A stretch of 64,000 nt of DNA from an uncultured Acidobacteriota bacterium (GCA_903847195.1 CAINCZ010000142.1:38739-102738), one strand, 5' to 3'; shown: positions 9,379 through 20,930, counted from the first letter of the stretch. Notes: generated by a model not told the origin, from the sequence alone. A program made the numbers and translations.

Positions 9379-12300
9379 ATGAAGAATCATAATTCTGAGG
9401 AGGGAGGCCAGTGTTACCGCACGCCTGTGGGCTTGCCTGAACCTCAGGGCCTTTATCATCCCTCCACTGAGCACGACGCCTGCGGTATCGGCTTCGTGGC
9501 CAGCATCCGCGGCCACCGTTCTCATGAAATCATTCTGAAGGGCATCGAAGTCCTTGTTAATTTGACCCATCGCGGCGCTACCGGCTGCGATCCGGAAACC
9601 GGCGACGGCGCCGGCGTCCTGATTCAGATTCCGCACGAATTCTTCGCCCGCGAATGCGCCAGCCTCGGCTTCACCCTGCCGGCCCGCGGCGAATACGGCG
9701 TCGGCATGACCTTTTTCCCGGTGGAAAAGCAGGCCCGCCTGAGCTGTGAAGCAATTCTGGAGCGCACCATCGTCGACGAGGGCCTGAGCGTCCTCGGATG
9801 GCGCGACACTCCTGTGGACGACCGTGCCATCGGGCGCATCGCCCGCGCCTCGCGTCCTTACATCCAGCAGGTCTTCGTCGGCAAGCCGGCCGCCATGAGC
9901 GCCGATGCCTTCGAGCGCAAGCTTTACGTCGTGCGCAAGCTCGCCGAAACCGAGATCGCCGCCAGCGACATCGATCACAAGCACTTCTTTTATGTTTCGT
10001 CGCTCTCGGCCCGCACCATCGTATACAAGGGCCTGTTGCTGGCGCCGCAGATCAGCAACTTCTACGCTGACCTTTCCGACCCGCTGGCCGTCAGCGCGCT
10101 GTGCCTCGTGCACCAGCGCTTCTCGACCAACACCTTCCCCAGTTGGCCGCTGGCGCATCCCTATCGCTACATCGCCCACAACGGCGAAATCAACACGCTG
10201 AAGGGCAACGTCAACTGGATGCATGCCCGCCAGTCGGTCCTCGCCTCTGAGCTCTTCGGCGACGACATCAAGAAGCTGTTCCCGGTCATCCAGCCCGGCG
10301 GCAGCGACTCCGCCAACTTCGACAACGCACTGGAGTTGCTCTTCCAGTCCGGCCGCTCGCTGCCTCACGCGATGGCCATGCTGATTCCGGAAGCCTGGGC
10401 GGGCAATCCGCACATGCAGGATGAGAAGCGCGCCTTCTACGAGTACCACGCTTCCCTGATGGAGCCGTGGGACGGCCCGGCCGCCATCGCCTTCACCGAT
10501 GGCCGCATGATCGGCGCCACCCTCGACCGTAACGGCCTGCGCCCGGCCCGCTACCTCATCACCAAGGACGACCTCGTCGTCATGGCCTCCGAGGCCGGCG
10601 TGCTGCCCTTCGCCCCGGAAGACATCAAGCTCAAGGGACGTCTGCAACCGGGCAAGATGTTCCTCGTCGACACCGTCGAAGGCCGCATCATCAGCGACAA
10701 GGAAATCAAGAAGCGGCTCAGCTCCCGCCAGCCTTACGGGCAGTGGATCGCCGACAGCCAGATCAAGCTGGAACACCTGCCTGAGCCTTCGCGCGTCATC
10801 GGCTCCGACCAGGAGAGCATCGTCTGCCGCCAGCGCGCCTTCGGCTACACGGACGAAGACCTGCGGATGATCATGACCCCCATGGCTGCCAACGGCGAAG
10901 AGCCGATCGGCTCCATGGGCAACGACGTCCCGCTGGCCTGCCTGAGCGATCGCCCGCAGTCGCTGTTCAGCTACTTCAAGCAGCTCTTCGCGCAGGTCAC
11001 CAATCCTCCGATCGACCCCATCCGCGAAGAGATGGTGATGTCGCTGACCAGCTACATCGGCACCGAGCGCAACATCCTGCAGGAGACCGCGCAAAACTGC
11101 CACACGATGAAGCTCGAGCAGCCCATCCTCACCAACCGCGACCTCGAAAAGCTGCGGCGCGTCTCGCAGGGCGACTTCCTGGCTACCACGCTGCCTACGC
11201 TCTTCCACTCCGCTGAAGGCGACGATCAGTTGCAGCGCGCGCTCGACGCCCTCTGCCGCCGCGCCTCGCTGGCCATTAAGAGCGGCTACACGCTGCTGAT
11301 CCTGTCCGACCGGGGCGCCGACGAGCAACTGGTACCCATTCCTTCGCTGCTGGCCCTTACCGCCGTGCACAACCACCTCGTGCGCGAAGAGACCCGCACC
11401 CAGGTGGCGCTGATCGTCGAAAGCGGCGAGACGCGCGAAGTCATGCACTTCGCCCTGCTCATCGGTTACGGCGCCAGTGCGGTAAACCCTTACCTCGCCT
11501 TCGAAACCCTGGAGCAGTTGGCCCAGCGCGGCCTGCTGCCGGACGGCATCGATGCCGACAAGGCCTGCAAGAATTTCATCAAGGCCGTCAACAAGGGCCT
11601 GCTCAAGACCTTCTCCAAGATGGGCATCTCGACGCTCCAGAGTTATCGCGGCGCGCAGGTGTTTGAAGCCATCGGTCTGGGCAAGGACCTGGTCAATCAG
11701 TACTTCACCGGCACGGCCTCCCGGATCGAGGGCATCGGCCTTGAGGTGCTCTCGCGCGAAGCCGTGCGCAAGCACGCCCACGCCTTCCGCAAGACCAGCG
11801 ACGTCGAAACCGAGCTGGCCGTCGGCGGCAATTATCACTACCGCAGCGGTGGCGAATATCACCTCGTCAATCCCGACACCATCAGCAAGATGCAGCACGC
11901 GGTGCGCCAGTCCAGTTACGAAAAGTACAAGGACTTCGCCTCCGAGGTGGATCGGGAAAACTCCGCGCTGTGCACCATCCGCGGACTGCTGCGCCTGAAG
12001 AAGTCGGCCAATCCGGTGCCGCTGGCTGAAGTCGAGCCGGCCGCCGAGATCGTCAAGCGCTTCACCACCGGCGCCATGTCCTACGGCTCCATCAGCAAGG
12101 AGACGCACGAGTCGATGGCCATCGCGATGAACCGGCTCGGCGGCAAGTCCAACACCGGCGAGGGTGGCGAAGACGAAGCGCGCTTCCTGCCGCTGCCCAA
12201 TGGCGACTCGCTCCGCTCCGCCATCAAGCAGGTGGCTTCGGGACGCTTCGGCGTGACCGCCCATTACCTGGTCAACGCCGATGAACTCCAGATCAAGATG

Positions 12301-13992
12301 GCCCAGGGCGCCAAGCCCGGCGAGGGCGGACAACTGCCCGGCCACAAAGTCGATGCGATCATCGCCAAGGTGCGCCACTCGATCCCCGGCGTCGGCCTAA
12401 TCTCGCCGCCGCCGCACCATGACATTTACTCCATTGAGGATCTGGCGCAGCTCATCTACGACCTCAAGAACGTCAACCCGCGGGCGCGTATCAGCGTCAA
12501 GCTGGTGGCCGAGGTTGGCGTGGGCACGGTCGCCGCGGGCGTCAGCAAGGCGCACGCCGACGTGGTCCTCATCAGCGGCGACTCCGGCGGTACCGGCGCC
12601 AGCCCGCTCAGCTCGATCAAGTACGGCGGCATCCCGTGGGAACTCGGCCTGGCCGAGACGCAGCAGGTCCTCGTCATGAACGACCTGCGCGGCCGCATCC
12701 GCGTGCAGACCGACGGCAAGCTCCAGACCGGGCGCGACATCGCCGTCGCCGCCCTGCTCGGAGCCGAAGAGTACGGCTTCGCCACCATGCCGCTGATCGC
12801 TCTCGGCTGCGTCATGGCGCGCAAGTGCCACCTCAACACCTGTCCGGTCGGCATCGCCACGCAGGACCCCGAGCTGCGCAAGAAGTTCACGGGCGCGCCC
12901 GAGCACCTCATCAACTACTTCTTCTTCATCGCCGAACACCTGCGCGAGCTGATGGCCGACATGGGCTTCCGCAAGGTGGACGAGATGATCGGCCGCTCCG
13001 ACATGCTCGAAGCCCGCACGGCCGTCGATCACTGGAAGGCCCGCGGCCTGGACTTCAGCACCCTTCTGCATCGTCCGCGCGTGCCCGAGCGCGTCGCCAA
13101 GCGCTGCGTGCAGGCGCAGGATCACGGTCTCTCTCAGGCGATCGACTACCAGCTCATCGAGCACGCCAAGCCCGCGCTGGAAAACCGGACGCCGGTCCGC
13201 ATGGAAGTCCCCATCCGCAACGTCCACCGCACCGTGGGCACCATGCTCAGCGGCGAAGTGGCGCGGCGCTACGGCTCCGCGGGCCTGCCCGACGAGACCA
13301 TTCACTTTGACTTCAGCGGCTCGGCCGGACAGAGCTTCGGCGCCTTCCTCGCCAAGGGCATCACGCTTGAGCTCGAAGGCGAAGCCAACGACTACGTCGG
13401 CAAGGGACTCTCCGGCGGACGCATCATCGTCTATCCGCCGCGCCAGTCCCTGTTCAAAGCCGAAGAGAACATCCTGATCGGCAACACCGTGCTTTACGGC
13501 GCCACCTCGGGCGAGGCCTTCTTCAACGGCGTCGCCGGCGAGCGCTTCGCCGTTCGTAACTCCGGAGCCACGGCGGTCGTCGAGGGCCTCGGCGATCACG
13601 GGTGCGAATACATGACTAACGGTCTGGTCGTCCTGCTTGGCAAGGCGGGACGCAACTTCGCCGCCGGCATGAGCGGCGGCTTCGCCTACGTCTTCGACGA
13701 GTACGGCGACTTCCCGCTGCGCCGTTGCAACACCGCCGCCGTCGATCTGGAACCGCTGGTCGAGCAGGAAGACATCGTTGTCGTGAAGACCCTCATCGAG
13801 CGCCATGCCGAGTACACCGGCAGCCGGCGCGCCGCCTGGATTCTCGAGAACTGGGCCGAGATGCAGGCGCGCTTCATCAAGGTGTTCCCGCACGAGTACA
13901 AACGCGTGCTCGGCGTGCCCCGGCTCAAGACTCCCTTGGCGGCCATGCGCCCCATGGAGGCTCTGGCCGCGGCGCTGCCGCTCGGCGACTAA
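9379..13992 (+). CDS. gltB: Glutamate synthase large subunit
   Basis: Catalytic subunit of glutamate synthase, which transfers the glutamine amide to 2-oxoglutarate. 1537 residues, the usual length. After a 34-residue propeptide, Cys35 ([11 protein letters not shown]) becomes the N-terminal nucleophile of the class II amidotransferase domain. The central region follows, then the FMN-binding synthase domain ([42 protein letters not shown]), with a 3Fe-4S cysteine cluster at [19 protein letters not shown]. The C-terminal GXGXG beta-helix includes GGRIIVYPP. gltD follows after 143 bases. The 245 bases upstream are AT-richer and hold a 7-bp stem (9318-9324 with 9347-9354), but no recognised regulatory motif. 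Confidence 0.97.
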   Translation: MKNHNSEEGGQCYRTPVGLPEPQGLYHPSTEHDACGIGFVASIRGHRSHEIILKGIEVLVNLTHRGATGCDPETGDGAGVLIQIPHEFFARECASLGFTLPARGEYGVGMTFFPVEKQARLSCEAILERTIVDEGLSVLGWRDTPVDDRAIGRIARASRPYIQQVFVGKPAAMSADAFERKLYVVRKLAETEIAASDIDHKHFFYVSSLSARTIVYKGLLLAPQISNFYADLSDPLAVSALCLVHQRFSTNTFPSWPLAHPYRYIAHNGEINTLKGNVNWMHARQSVLASELFGDDIKKLFPVIQPGGSDSANFDNALELLFQSGRSLPHAMAMLIPEAWAGNPHMQDEKRAFYEYHASLMEPWDGPAAIAFTDGRMIGATLDRNGLRPARYLITKDDLVVMASEAGVLPFAPEDIKLKGRLQPGKMFLVDTVEGRIISDKEIKKRLSSRQPYGQWIADSQIKLEHLPEPSRVIGSDQESIVCRQRAFGYTDEDLRMIMTPMAANGEEPIGSMGNDVPLACLSDRPQSLFSYFKQLFAQVTNPPIDPIREEMVMSLTSYIGTERNILQETAQNCHTMKLEQPILTNRDLEKLRRVSQGDFLATTLPTLFHSAEGDDQLQRALDALCRRASLAIKSGYTLLILSDRGADEQLVPIPSLLALTAVHNHLVREETRTQVALIVESGETREVMHFALLIGYGASAVNPYLAFETLEQLAQRGLLPDGIDADKACKNFIKAVNKGLLKTFSKMGISTLQSYRGAQVFEAIGLGKDLVNQYFTGTASRIEGIGLEVLSREAVRKHAHAFRKTSDVETELAVGGNYHYRSGGEYHLVNPDTISKMQHAVRQSSYEKYKDFASEVDRENSALCTIRGLLRLKKSANPVPLAEVEPAAEIVKRFTTGAMSYGSISKETHESMAIAMNRLGGKSNTGEGGEDEARFLPLPNGDSLRSAIKQVASGRFGVTAHYLVNADELQIKMAQGAKPGEGGQLPGHKVDAIIAKVRHSIPGVGLISPPPHHDIYSIEDLAQLIYDLKNVNPRARISVKLVAEVGVGTVAAGVSKAHADVVLISGDSGGTGASPLSSIKYGGIPWELGLAETQQVLVMNDLRGRIRVQTDGKLQTGRDIAVAALLGAEEYGFATMPLIALGCVMARKCHLNTCPVGIATQDPELRKKFTGAPEHLINYFFFIAEHLRELMADMGFRKVDEMIGRSDMLEARTAVDHWKARGLDFSTLLHRPRVPERVAKRCVQAQDHGLSQAIDYQLIEHAKPALENRTPVRMEVPIRNVHRTVGTMLSGEVARRYGSAGLPDETIHFDFSGSAGQSFGAFLAKGITLELEGEANDYVGKGLSGGRIIVYPPRQSLFKAEENILIGNTVLYGATSGEAFFNGVAGERFAVRNSGATAVVEGLGDHGCEYMTNGLVVLLGKAGRNFAAGMSGGFAYVFDEYGDFPLRRCNTAAVDLEPLVEQEDIVVVKTLIERHAEYTGSRRAAWILENWAEMQARFIKVFPHEYKRVLGVPRLKTPLAAMRPMEALAAALPLGD

Positions 13993-14002
13993 GTCATGGC
14001 TG

Positions 14003-14042
14003 CCCGCATCTGCGCCCGTCGGCTACAGGGTGAAGATGCGGG
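14003..14042. repeat. REP-like hairpin between gltB and gltD (family A-related)
   Basis: CCCGCATCT (14003-14011) pairs with AGATGCGGG (14034-14042) around a longer GCGCCCGTCGGC-type interior. The head and stem resemble the copy at 18355, which also starts CCCGCATCTGCGCC. It lies in the gltB-gltD gap and is probably transcribed. Confidence 0.5.
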
Positions 14043-14135
14043 TTGACCGGGCCGCCCGGGCGCTGCGCTCGCGTCGGCCTACGGAAAGTTTGATACGTGC
14101 CCCACTCGTGGAAGGGGCGAAGAGGAACAGGCTTT

Positions 14136-15551
14136 ATGGGTAAACCAACCGGCTTCAAGGAATACCAGCGCGAACTGCCCGCTCGGCGTCCGGCCACCGA
14201 ACGCATCAACGACTGGTTCGAAATCTACCAGGACCTGCCGCAGGACAAGCTCCGCGTTCAGGGCGCCCGCTGCATGGATTGCGGCGTCCCCTTCTGCAAC
14301 ACCGGCTGCCCGCTCGGCAACCTCATCCCCGACTGGAACGATTTCGTGTATCGCGACCGTTGGCGCGAGGCCATCCGCCAGCTGCACGCCACCAATAACT
14401 TCCCGGAGTTCACCGGACGCATCTGCCCGGCCCCGTGCGAAGCCGCCTGCGTGCTGGGCATCAACGAGCCTGCGGTCACCATCCGCAATATCGAAAAGGC
14501 CATCGTCGAGCACGCCTGGGCGCAAGGCTGGATCACTCCGCAGATTCCCGAGTTCCGCACCAATAAGCGCGTCGCCGTCGTCGGCTCCGGCCCCGCTGGT
14601 CTGGCCGCGGCTCAGCAGCTCGCCCGCGTCGGTCACAAGGTCACGGTCTTTGAGAAGGCCGACCGTCCCGGCGGACTGATGCAGTACGGCATCCCCAACT
14701 TCAAACTGGAAAAGCACCTGCTGGACCGGCGCATCGAGCAGATGGAAGCCGAGGGCGTGAAGTTTGAAACCGGCAAACATGTCGGCGGCAACGTCCCGGT
14801 CGAGGATCTCCAACGCGACTTCGACGCCATCCTGCTGGCCGGCGGAGCCGAAGCTCCGCGGGACATCAAGGTCGAGGGCCGCGAACTCAATGGCATCCAC
14901 TTTGCGGTGCCGTTCCTCACCCAGGCCACCAAGCGCTTTTACGGTGAGAAGGTCGCCAAGCAGCACAGCATCGAGGCCACCGGACGCCACGTCGTCATCA
15001 TCGGCGGCGGCGACACCGGCGCCGACTGCGTGGGCACCAGCCACCGTCAGAAGGCCGCCTCCGTCACCCAGCTGGAGATCATGCCGCTGCCCCCGGCCGA
15101 GCGTTCTCCGCTCACCCCGTGGCCGCTGTGGCCGCTCCAGCTCCGCACCGAGACCTCGCACGAGGAAGGCGGCCAGCGCGATTGGGGGGTTAACACCATC
15201 AAGTTTGTCGGCAACAAGTACGGCCGCGTCCACGAGTTGCATGGCGTGAAGGTCGGCCCGCCGCCGAAGTTTGAGGCCATCCCCGGCTCCGAGTTCGTCC
15301 TCAAGACCGATCTCGTCCTGCTAGCCATGGGCTTCCTCGGTCCCGAGCGCCCTGGCATGATCGAACGGCTCGGCGTCGAACTCGACCGCCGCGGCAATAT
15401 CAAGACCGGCGACGATTACATGTCGAGCGTTCCCGGCGTCTTTGCCGCCGGCGACATGCGCCGTGGCCAGTCGCTCGTCGTCTGGGCCATCAACGAGGGC
15501 CGCCGCGCTGCCTGGGCCATCAACCGTTATCTGACCTCCAAGGGCAACTGA
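14136..15551 (+). CDS. gltD: Glutamate synthase small subunit
   Basis: NADPH-dependent flavoprotein that feeds electrons to GltB. 471 residues from the ATG at 14136 ([14 protein letters not shown]), the start conserved in the family; a longer frame exists but adds unrelated residues. The N-terminus carries the iron-sulfur cysteines ([17 protein letters not shown] and [13 protein letters not shown]). The FAD motif is [17 protein letters not shown] and the NADPH motif is [20 protein letters not shown]-terminal FAD-contacting segment reads [20 protein letters not shown] strong terminator lies 17 bases after the stop. Confidence 0.97.
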   Translation: MGKPTGFKEYQRELPARRPATERINDWFEIYQDLPQDKLRVQGARCMDCGVPFCNTGCPLGNLIPDWNDFVYRDRWREAIRQLHATNNFPEFTGRICPAPCEAACVLGINEPAVTIRNIEKAIVEHAWAQGWITPQIPEFRTNKRVAVVGSGPAGLAAAQQLARVGHKVTVFEKADRPGGLMQYGIPNFKLEKHLLDRRIEQMEAEGVKFETGKHVGGNVPVEDLQRDFDAILLAGGAEAPRDIKVEGRELNGIHFAVPFLTQATKRFYGEKVAKQHSIEATGRHVVIIGGGDTGADCVGTSHRQKAASVTQLEIMPLPPAERSPLTPWPLWPLQLRTETSHEEGGQRDWGVNTIKFVGNKYGRVHELHGVKVGPPPKFEAIPGSEFVLKTDLVLLAMGFLGPERPGMIERLGVELDRRGNIKTGDDYMSSVPGVFAAGDMRRGQSLVVWAINEGRRAAWAINRYLTSKGN

Positions 15552-15568
15552 GTCCTGCATTTTTCCCC

Positions 15569-15599
15569 GGCCCGGCCTTGTGCCGGGCCTTTTGCTTTC
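15569..15599 (+). terminator. Intrinsic terminator of gltBD
   Basis: GGCCCGGC (15569-15576) and GCCGGGCC (15582-15589) form a perfect 8-bp stem with a CTTGT loop, followed by TTTTGCTTT. Confidence 0.92.
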
Positions 15600-15642
15600 T
15601 CCGCTCCGAAACGGTTTTCATAGCGTTTTCATCCAGATACCT

Positions 15643-15648
15643 TATAAT
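15643..15648 (+). promoter_or_regulatory. Candidate -10 box of the LysR-type gene
   Basis: A perfect TATAAT lies 51 bases before the start codon at 15699. No convincing -35 hexamer is present at 16-18 bases, though two GTTTTCA repeats (from 15614 and 15625) sit upstream. These repeats could be part of an autoregulatory LysR site. Confidence 0.45.
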
Positions 15649-15698
15649 CGTGGGCCAAAGGCATGTGCGCCGCTCCGGTGCCGTCATGAGAGATTCAT

Positions 15699-16622
15699 AT
15701 GGACTTTGATCAGCTCGTCACCTTCGTAGAAGTAGCAAAACTTGGCAATTTTTCCCGCGCCGGACAGAAGGTCTTCCGCTCCCAATCCGCCGTCAGCGCC
15801 CAGATACGCCAGATCGAGCAGGAATACGGCGAAAAATTGCTCGACCGCGCCGGAAAAGTCGTGCGCCTCACCCCGGCCGGTGAGGTTTTTTTCGAGTATG
15901 CTAACCGCCTGCTGCGGTTGCGCGCCGAGAGCCAACGCGCCGTTGCCGACCAGGGCAATACCCCGCGCGGCATGCTCTCCATCGGAGCCAACGAGGCCAC
16001 CTGCCTCTACGTACTGCCCGAGGTCTTTGCCGATTATTCGCGACTCTACCCCGTCGTGCAGATCAGTATCTACCGCAACTTCAGCCGCAAGATCCTCGAA
16101 CGCGTCGAGGACGGCTCGGTCGATCTCGGCATCGCCACCCTGCCGGTCAAGTCGCCCAGCCTCAAGGTAATGCCGATCTACAAAGACCTGCTGATGCTGA
16201 TGGTCAGCTCCAAGAACCCGCTGGCCAAGCGCAAGTCGGTCTCGCTGGCCGAAGTCGCCGCGCAGCCGTTCATCTTCCCCAAGACCGGTTTCTCGCGCCA
16301 GGCTTTCGACAAGCTGTTCCGCCCGTACCCCGACGTGCAGATCCGCATGGAATTGCCCAGCGTCGGCATGATCAAAAACTTCGTCGTCGCCGGACTCGGC
16401 GTCTCCATCATCAGCGCCAGCTTCGCCCGCGACGAGGTCAAGAGCGGCGAGGCCAAGCTGCTGACCATCGAAGATTGCGAGCCCATGTGGCGTGAACTCG
16501 GACTGGTTTACCGCGCCGACCGCACGCTGCCGCGCGCCGCCACCTCCTTCATCGAACTCATCCGCCAGCGCGCCGCCCAGGCCAAGGCCAAGCAGAGCGG
16601 CACGGCGGGCGAAAGCAGCTAG
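15699..16622 (+). CDS. LysR-family transcriptional regulator
   Basis: 307 residues. The N-terminal winged helix-turn-helix is typical: FDQLVTFVEVAKLGNFSRAGQKVFRSQSAVSAQIRQIEQEYG. The remaining residues form a periplasmic-binding-protein-like effector domain (about 90-295), with SIGANEATCLYVLPEVFADYSRLYPVVQISIY at its start. It lies between gltBD and metYX on the same strand. A CysB/Cbl-like role in sulfur or nitrogen assimilation is suggested by position only. The effector cannot be told from sequence. Confidence 0.88.
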   Translation: MDFDQLVTFVEVAKLGNFSRAGQKVFRSQSAVSAQIRQIEQEYGEKLLDRAGKVVRLTPAGEVFFEYANRLLRLRAESQRAVADQGNTPRGMLSIGANEATCLYVLPEVFADYSRLYPVVQISIYRNFSRKILERVEDGSVDLGIATLPVKSPSLKVMPIYKDLLMLMVSSKNPLAKRKSVSLAEVAAQPFIFPKTGFSRQAFDKLFRPYPDVQIRMELPSVGMIKNFVVAGLGVSIISASFARDEVKSGEAKLLTIEDCEPMWRELGLVYRADRTLPRAATSFIELIRQRAAQAKAKQSGTAGESS

Positions 16623-16662
16623 CATTCGGCGCACGCATCCGTCGTATCGGATTTTTGCCTTT

Positions 16663-16682
16663 GCCCCGGGTTCACCCGGGGC
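16663..16682 (+). terminator. GC-rich hairpin after the LysR-type gene
   Basis: GCCCCGGG (16663-16670) and CCCGGGGC (16675-16682) pair perfectly around TTCA. The following GTATCTTTG is only a weak T tract, so termination may be partial. Confidence 0.5.
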
Positions 16683-16785
16683 GTATCTTTGCCCTTAACT
16701 GGTGGCATTTCGCCCCAGTGGCACTGGCCCTCCCCTTTGCGGTACACTGTGGTTTCGCTGGAGGAATACCAGGGCACAAGCGATT

Positions 16786-16834
16786 CACGTGGCGATTTAA
16801 GGCAATTGCTCCACGTAAAAAACTGCTAAAGGGC
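16786..16834 (+). ncRNA. SAM-II riboswitch aptamer upstream of metY
   Basis: The segment matches the SAM-II consensus in order: P1 5' strand ACGTGG (16787-16792), conserved loop GATTTAA (16794-16800), ATTGC (16805-16809), P1 3' strand CCACGT (16811-16816), an A-rich linker, then GCTAAAGGG (16825-16833), which forms the pseudoknot. SAM-II binds S-adenosylmethionine and represses methionine genes. The genes downstream are metY and metX, the expected targets. It lies about 200 bases before the metY ATG and is followed by an intrinsic terminator, so the control here is probably transcriptional. Confidence 0.85.
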
Positions 16835-16861
16835 CGGACGTGTTCTCAAGATTTCCGAGAG

Positions 16862-16899
16862 CCCCCGACGCAATCTTTAGCGGCGGGGGTTTTGCTTTT
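16862..16899 (+). terminator. Terminator in the metY leader, downstream of the SAM-II aptamer
   Basis: CCCCCG-A-CGC (16862-16871) pairs with GCG-G-CGGGGG (16880-16889) around AATCTTTA, and is followed by TTTTGCTTTT. It lies 28 bases after the aptamer and over 130 bases before metY. A competing helix can be drawn from GGGC (16831-16834) and TCTC to GAGA and GCCC (about 16857-16864); it would use both the pseudoknot strand and the terminator 5' arm, linking SAM binding to termination (inference). Confidence 0.85.
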
Positions 16900-17020
16900 C
16901 CCCCTCGTCGTCGCCTTGATTCCGCCTTTGCCGTCAGCCGCGCCGCTGACGCCGTTAGCGCAAGTTGAGTCCGGCACCGCTCCCCGGGCATCTGCCGGAA
17001 GAACTCGCTGGGAATTTTAA

Positions 17021-18343
<1,323 letters not shown>

Positions 18344-18354
18344 GCAACCGGTAT

Positions 18355-18391
18355 CCCGCATCTGCGCCTTTGGCAGATGTGGGGATGCCCC
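18355..18391. repeat. REP-like hairpin, family A (copy 2)
   Basis: CCCGCATCTGC / GCAGATGTGGGG with a GCCTTTG loop, followed by ATGCCCC. It lies between metY and metX, 13 bases upstream of a family B copy, so the pair forms a two-hairpin mosaic element. Confidence 0.75.
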
Positions 18392-18403
18392 GAAAGAACA
18401 ACC

Positions 18404-18446
18404 GGGTGGCCCACCCTTCCGCCCGCTTTTGGCGGAGGGTGGGGAT
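18404..18446 (+). repeat. REP-like hairpin, family B (copy 1)
   Basis: Head GGGTGGCC, then CCACCCTTCCGCC / GGCGGAGGGTGGGG with a CGCTTTT loop, then AT. It matches the copies at 62800 and 63801 and, inverted, at 63426. Paired changes in the stem (TCCGCC/GGCGGA here against TTCGCC/GGCGAA elsewhere) indicate that the fold is conserved. Confidence 0.85.
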
Positions 18447-18469
18447 CTCAATTAAGACGGTCCGTAGAT

Positions 18470-19606
18470 ATGGCAACACCACTGGAACCGACATCGGAAG
18501 GCGACTTCACGTTCGCCGGCGACATACCTTTCGCGCTTGAACTCGGCGGTTCGCTGCAACCGGTTACGTTGCACTACGCTCTGTACGGCAAGCTCAATGC
18601 CCGGCGCGACAACGCCGTGCTGGTCTGCCACGCCCTGAGCGGCTCGGCCCGCATTGCCGACTGGTGGGCCGACATGTTCGCACCTCCGGGCAGCAACGCC
18701 CTGGCACAAGGCGGCATCTTCGACCTGGACCGCTATTGCATCATCGGCATCAATATCCTCGGCTCCTGCTACGGCTCCACCGGTCCGGCTTCCATCAACC
18801 CAGCGACCGGCAAACCCTACGGACCTGACTTCCCGCTCGTCAGCGTTGCCGATATCGTTCGCTCCCAGGCGATGCTGCTCGACCATCTCGCCATTCCCCG
18901 CCTGCGCGCCGTCATCGGCGGCTCCATCGGCGGTATGCAGGCGCTGCAGTGGGCGGTCGATTACCCCGGCCGCATCGATGCCTGCATCGGCATCGGCTCC
19001 ACCTCGCTTTCGGCCATGGGACTGGCGCTCAATCACCTGCAACGCCAGGCCATTGTCGGCGACCCGGCCTTTCGCGGCGGTTGCTACACCTCGCAGCCTG
19101 CCCACGGCCTCGGACTCGCCCGCCAGATCGCCATGATCTCCTACAAGTCGGCCGAACTCTTCACCCAGCGCTACGCCCGCAACCCCAACCGCAGCGGCGA
19201 AGACCCCTGCCGCTCGCTGCACGAACGCTACGACGTCGCCGGCTACCTCGACCATCAGGGCGAGAAGTTCATCTCCCGCTTTGACGCCAACAGCTATCTC
19301 ACCATCTCCAAAACGATGGACACCTTCGACCTCGGCCGCCGCTATGCCTCCGAGCCGGCCGCCCTGGGCCGCATCTGCGCGCGCGTGCTGCTGGTCGGCA
19401 TCTCCAGCGACTGGCTCTTTCCGCCCGCCGAAGTTAAAGAGTTGGCGGACCGCATGGTGGCGGCCGGCGTCCAATGCGAATACCGCGACTTCCTCTCCGA
19501 CCACGGCCACGACGGATTCCTCGCCGATCCCGACCAGTTGGTCGCCTTGCTCGCCCCTTATTTCGGCAAGGGCAACAACCAGGCCCGCGTGCTGCGCATG
19601 GTGTAG
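18470..19606 (+). CDS. metX: Homoserine O-acetyltransferase
   Basis: Alpha/beta-hydrolase-fold acyltransferase that acetylates homoserine with acetyl-CoA. 378 residues from the ATG at 18470 (MATPLEPTSEGDF); the longer frame reads through the upstream hairpins. The catalytic serine is Ser152 in VIGGSIGGMQALQWA. The Asp and His of the triad lie near SSDWLFPP and SDHGHDGFL in the C-terminal part. GSCYGSTGPASINPATGKPYGPDFP is the family signature. Some MetX-like enzymes use succinyl-CoA; acetyl-CoA is favoured here by pairing with metY. No strong ribosome site is visible. Confidence 0.93.
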   Translation: MATPLEPTSEGDFTFAGDIPFALELGGSLQPVTLHYALYGKLNARRDNAVLVCHALSGSARIADWWADMFAPPGSNALAQGGIFDLDRYCIIGINILGSCYGSTGPASINPATGKPYGPDFPLVSVADIVRSQAMLLDHLAIPRLRAVIGGSIGGMQALQWAVDYPGRIDACIGIGSTSLSAMGLALNHLQRQAIVGDPAFRGGCYTSQPAHGLGLARQIAMISYKSAELFTQRYARNPNRSGEDPCRSLHERYDVAGYLDHQGEKFISRFDANSYLTISKTMDTFDLGRRYASEPAALGRICARVLLVGISSDWLFPPAEVKELADRMVAAGVQCEYRDFLSDHGHDGFLADPDQLVALLAPYFGKGNNQARVLRMV

Positions 19607-19708
19607 TCTCGACGCCGCCGTCCGCAGAGCTGTAATCCGCCTGTTGCATTTCCGCCGTTTCCCATTCAAAATCAGGGGCGCCGTAATCCCTGCATCTGGA
19701 GAAGCTTT

Positions 19709-20272
19709 ATGCGTCTGCTGCGTCTTGCGCTCCTGCCCGTGCTCGGCTTGTCCATCGCCGTCCTCGCCAAGGACGAACCGAGGATCACCATCCAGGTCGT
19801 CGGCTCGGAAACGAGTCAACGGCAGTTCAGCCACACCTTCCCGGGGAAGGAAGGCACCACGGCGACGAACTGCCGGACAAGAGAATCCGCGCGCGGTTCG
19901 AAGACTGAAACCGGCCCTGGATCCGTACAGACGCAATCCAGCTCCAGTTCCAGCACCACTTGCATCAGCGCGACCACCGGGGGCGAGGCGCCTCAGGTCA
20001 TGACTCACCGGGTCAGGCAGGAACAAATCTACGTCGTCCTACCCGATGGCCGCCAGACGACGCTCTCCTGCCAACAGGGGTTCCGCCGCTGTGAGAGCCT
20101 GCCGCCCGGTAAATACGAGGCCGAGATCGACGGCAATTCCATGGTGGTCATCGTGCGCGATTTGGCGGGCAAAGAAAGAAAAGTCAAGTATCGGGCCGGG
20201 ACCGTAACCGGCACGGCCACCGTGCCGCCGCCGGTGCCTGCCGCCGCGCCATCAACTGCCGGGCCGAATTAA
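19709..20272 (+). CDS. Secreted protein of unknown function
   Basis: 187 residues with an N-terminal signal peptide (MRLLRLALLPVLGLSIAVLA, cleavage probably after it). The middle contains a Ser-rich run (QTQSSSSSSTTC), and the C-terminus is Pro/Ala/Thr-rich. A small domain at about 100-165 reads IYVVLPDGRQTTLSCQQGFRRCESLPPGKYEAEIDGN. A GGAGAAG ribosome site lies 5 bases before the ATG. Such small secreted proteins are common in acidobacterial genomes, but I recognise no family. It shares a bidirectional terminator with the nitroreductase. Confidence 0.7.
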   Translation: MRLLRLALLPVLGLSIAVLAKDEPRITIQVVGSETSQRQFSHTFPGKEGTTATNCRTRESARGSKTETGPGSVQTQSSSSSSTTCISATTGGEAPQVMTHRVRQEQIYVVLPDGRQTTLSCQQGFRRCESLPPGKYEAEIDGNSMVVIVRDLAGKERKVKYRAGTVTGTATVPPPVPAAAPSTAGPN

Positions 20273-20380
20273 TTGCTGAACCCTGCGAAATCGGAGGTGC
20301 TGGTGCAGGCCCGTGCTTTAACTCCGGTGAGGCTTGCCTATGCTCCTCCGGCGCCGATCGGCGAGACGGAAAGAAAAGTA

Positions 20381-20413
20381 AAGCCTCTGCCGCGCAATCC
20401 GCGGCAGAGGCTT
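20381..20413. terminator. Bidirectional intrinsic terminator
   Basis: AAGCCTCTGCCGC (20381-20393) is perfectly complementary to GCGGCAGAGGCTT (20401-20413) around a 7-nt loop. TTTCTTGTTT follows on the plus strand and TTACTTTTCTTTCC on the minus strand, between two convergent genes. Confidence 0.9.
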
Positions 20414-20432
20414 TCTTGTTTCCTTCTCGTTC

Positions 20433-20930
20433 TTAGAACTTCTCCCAGTGCAGCACGTCCGCCAGTGTCCGCTTCGGCTTCTCCGGCAGCCCCATCGGGT
20501 ACCCGATGCCGAGCATGCACAGCGGCTTGAAGGTATCCGGCGCGCCGATCAGCTTGCGCACCTCTTCCCCGAACGGACGCCCGTCGAGCTGCGCCCAGCA
20601 GCCGCCCAGCCCCATCGCATGCGCCGCCACGAGCATGTTCTGCGCTGCGTTGGAACAGCCCGCCACGTACAGCTCATCGGTGGCCACGCCGAGCACCACG
20701 ATCGTCACCGCCGAGGTGCCCACGAACTCGCCGCGCCCCTCGGTCACGCCAGCCAGCTTCTGCAGCATCGCGCGGTCGGTCACCGCCACGAACTCCCACG
20801 GTTGCCGGTTGCGCGCGTTCGCCGCCAGCCGCCCGCAGTCCACAAGTTCTTCAATCTGCTCCCGCGTCACGGGCTCTCCCGTGTACGCACGTACCGAACG
20901 CCGGGTCTTTAAGGCTTCAATTGCGTCCAT
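20433..20930 (-). CDS. Nitroreductase-family FMN oxidoreductase
   Basis: 165 residues, a short member of the family. Signature segments: MDAIEALKTRRSVRAYTGEPV at the FMN-phosphate site, AANARNRQPWEFVAVTD, and C-terminal GLGGCWAQLDGRP followed by LCMLGIGYPMGLPEKPKR. Members reduce nitro groups, quinones or flavins with NAD(P)H through bound FMN; the physiological substrate here is unknown. An AGAGGAC ribosome site precedes the ATG. It is monocistronic and converges on the secreted-protein gene. Confidence 0.87.
   Translation of the reverse strand: MDAIEALKTRRSVRAYTGEPVTREQIEELVDCGRLAANARNRQPWEFVAVTDRAMLQKLAGVTEGRGEFVGTSAVTIVVLGVATDELYVAGCSNAAQNMLVAAHAMGLGGCWAQLDGRPFGEEVRKLIGAPDTFKPLCMLGIGYPMGLPEKPKRTLADVLHWEKF

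Noticed and set aside
9274..12378. 1034-codon open frame on the minus strand opposite gltB
   Set aside because: It is a shadow of gltB: composition follows the opposite-strand codon bias (Ala/Gly/Val/Asp-rich), with no domain, ribosome site or start context. The same applies to other long frames such as 40794-44507 (minus), 4854-6515 and 2457-4070 (plus).
16786..16834. SAM-I riboswitch
   Set aside because: The SAM-I core (kink-turn, GATGAAAC-type segments) is absent; the short pseudoknot layout fits SAM-II only.
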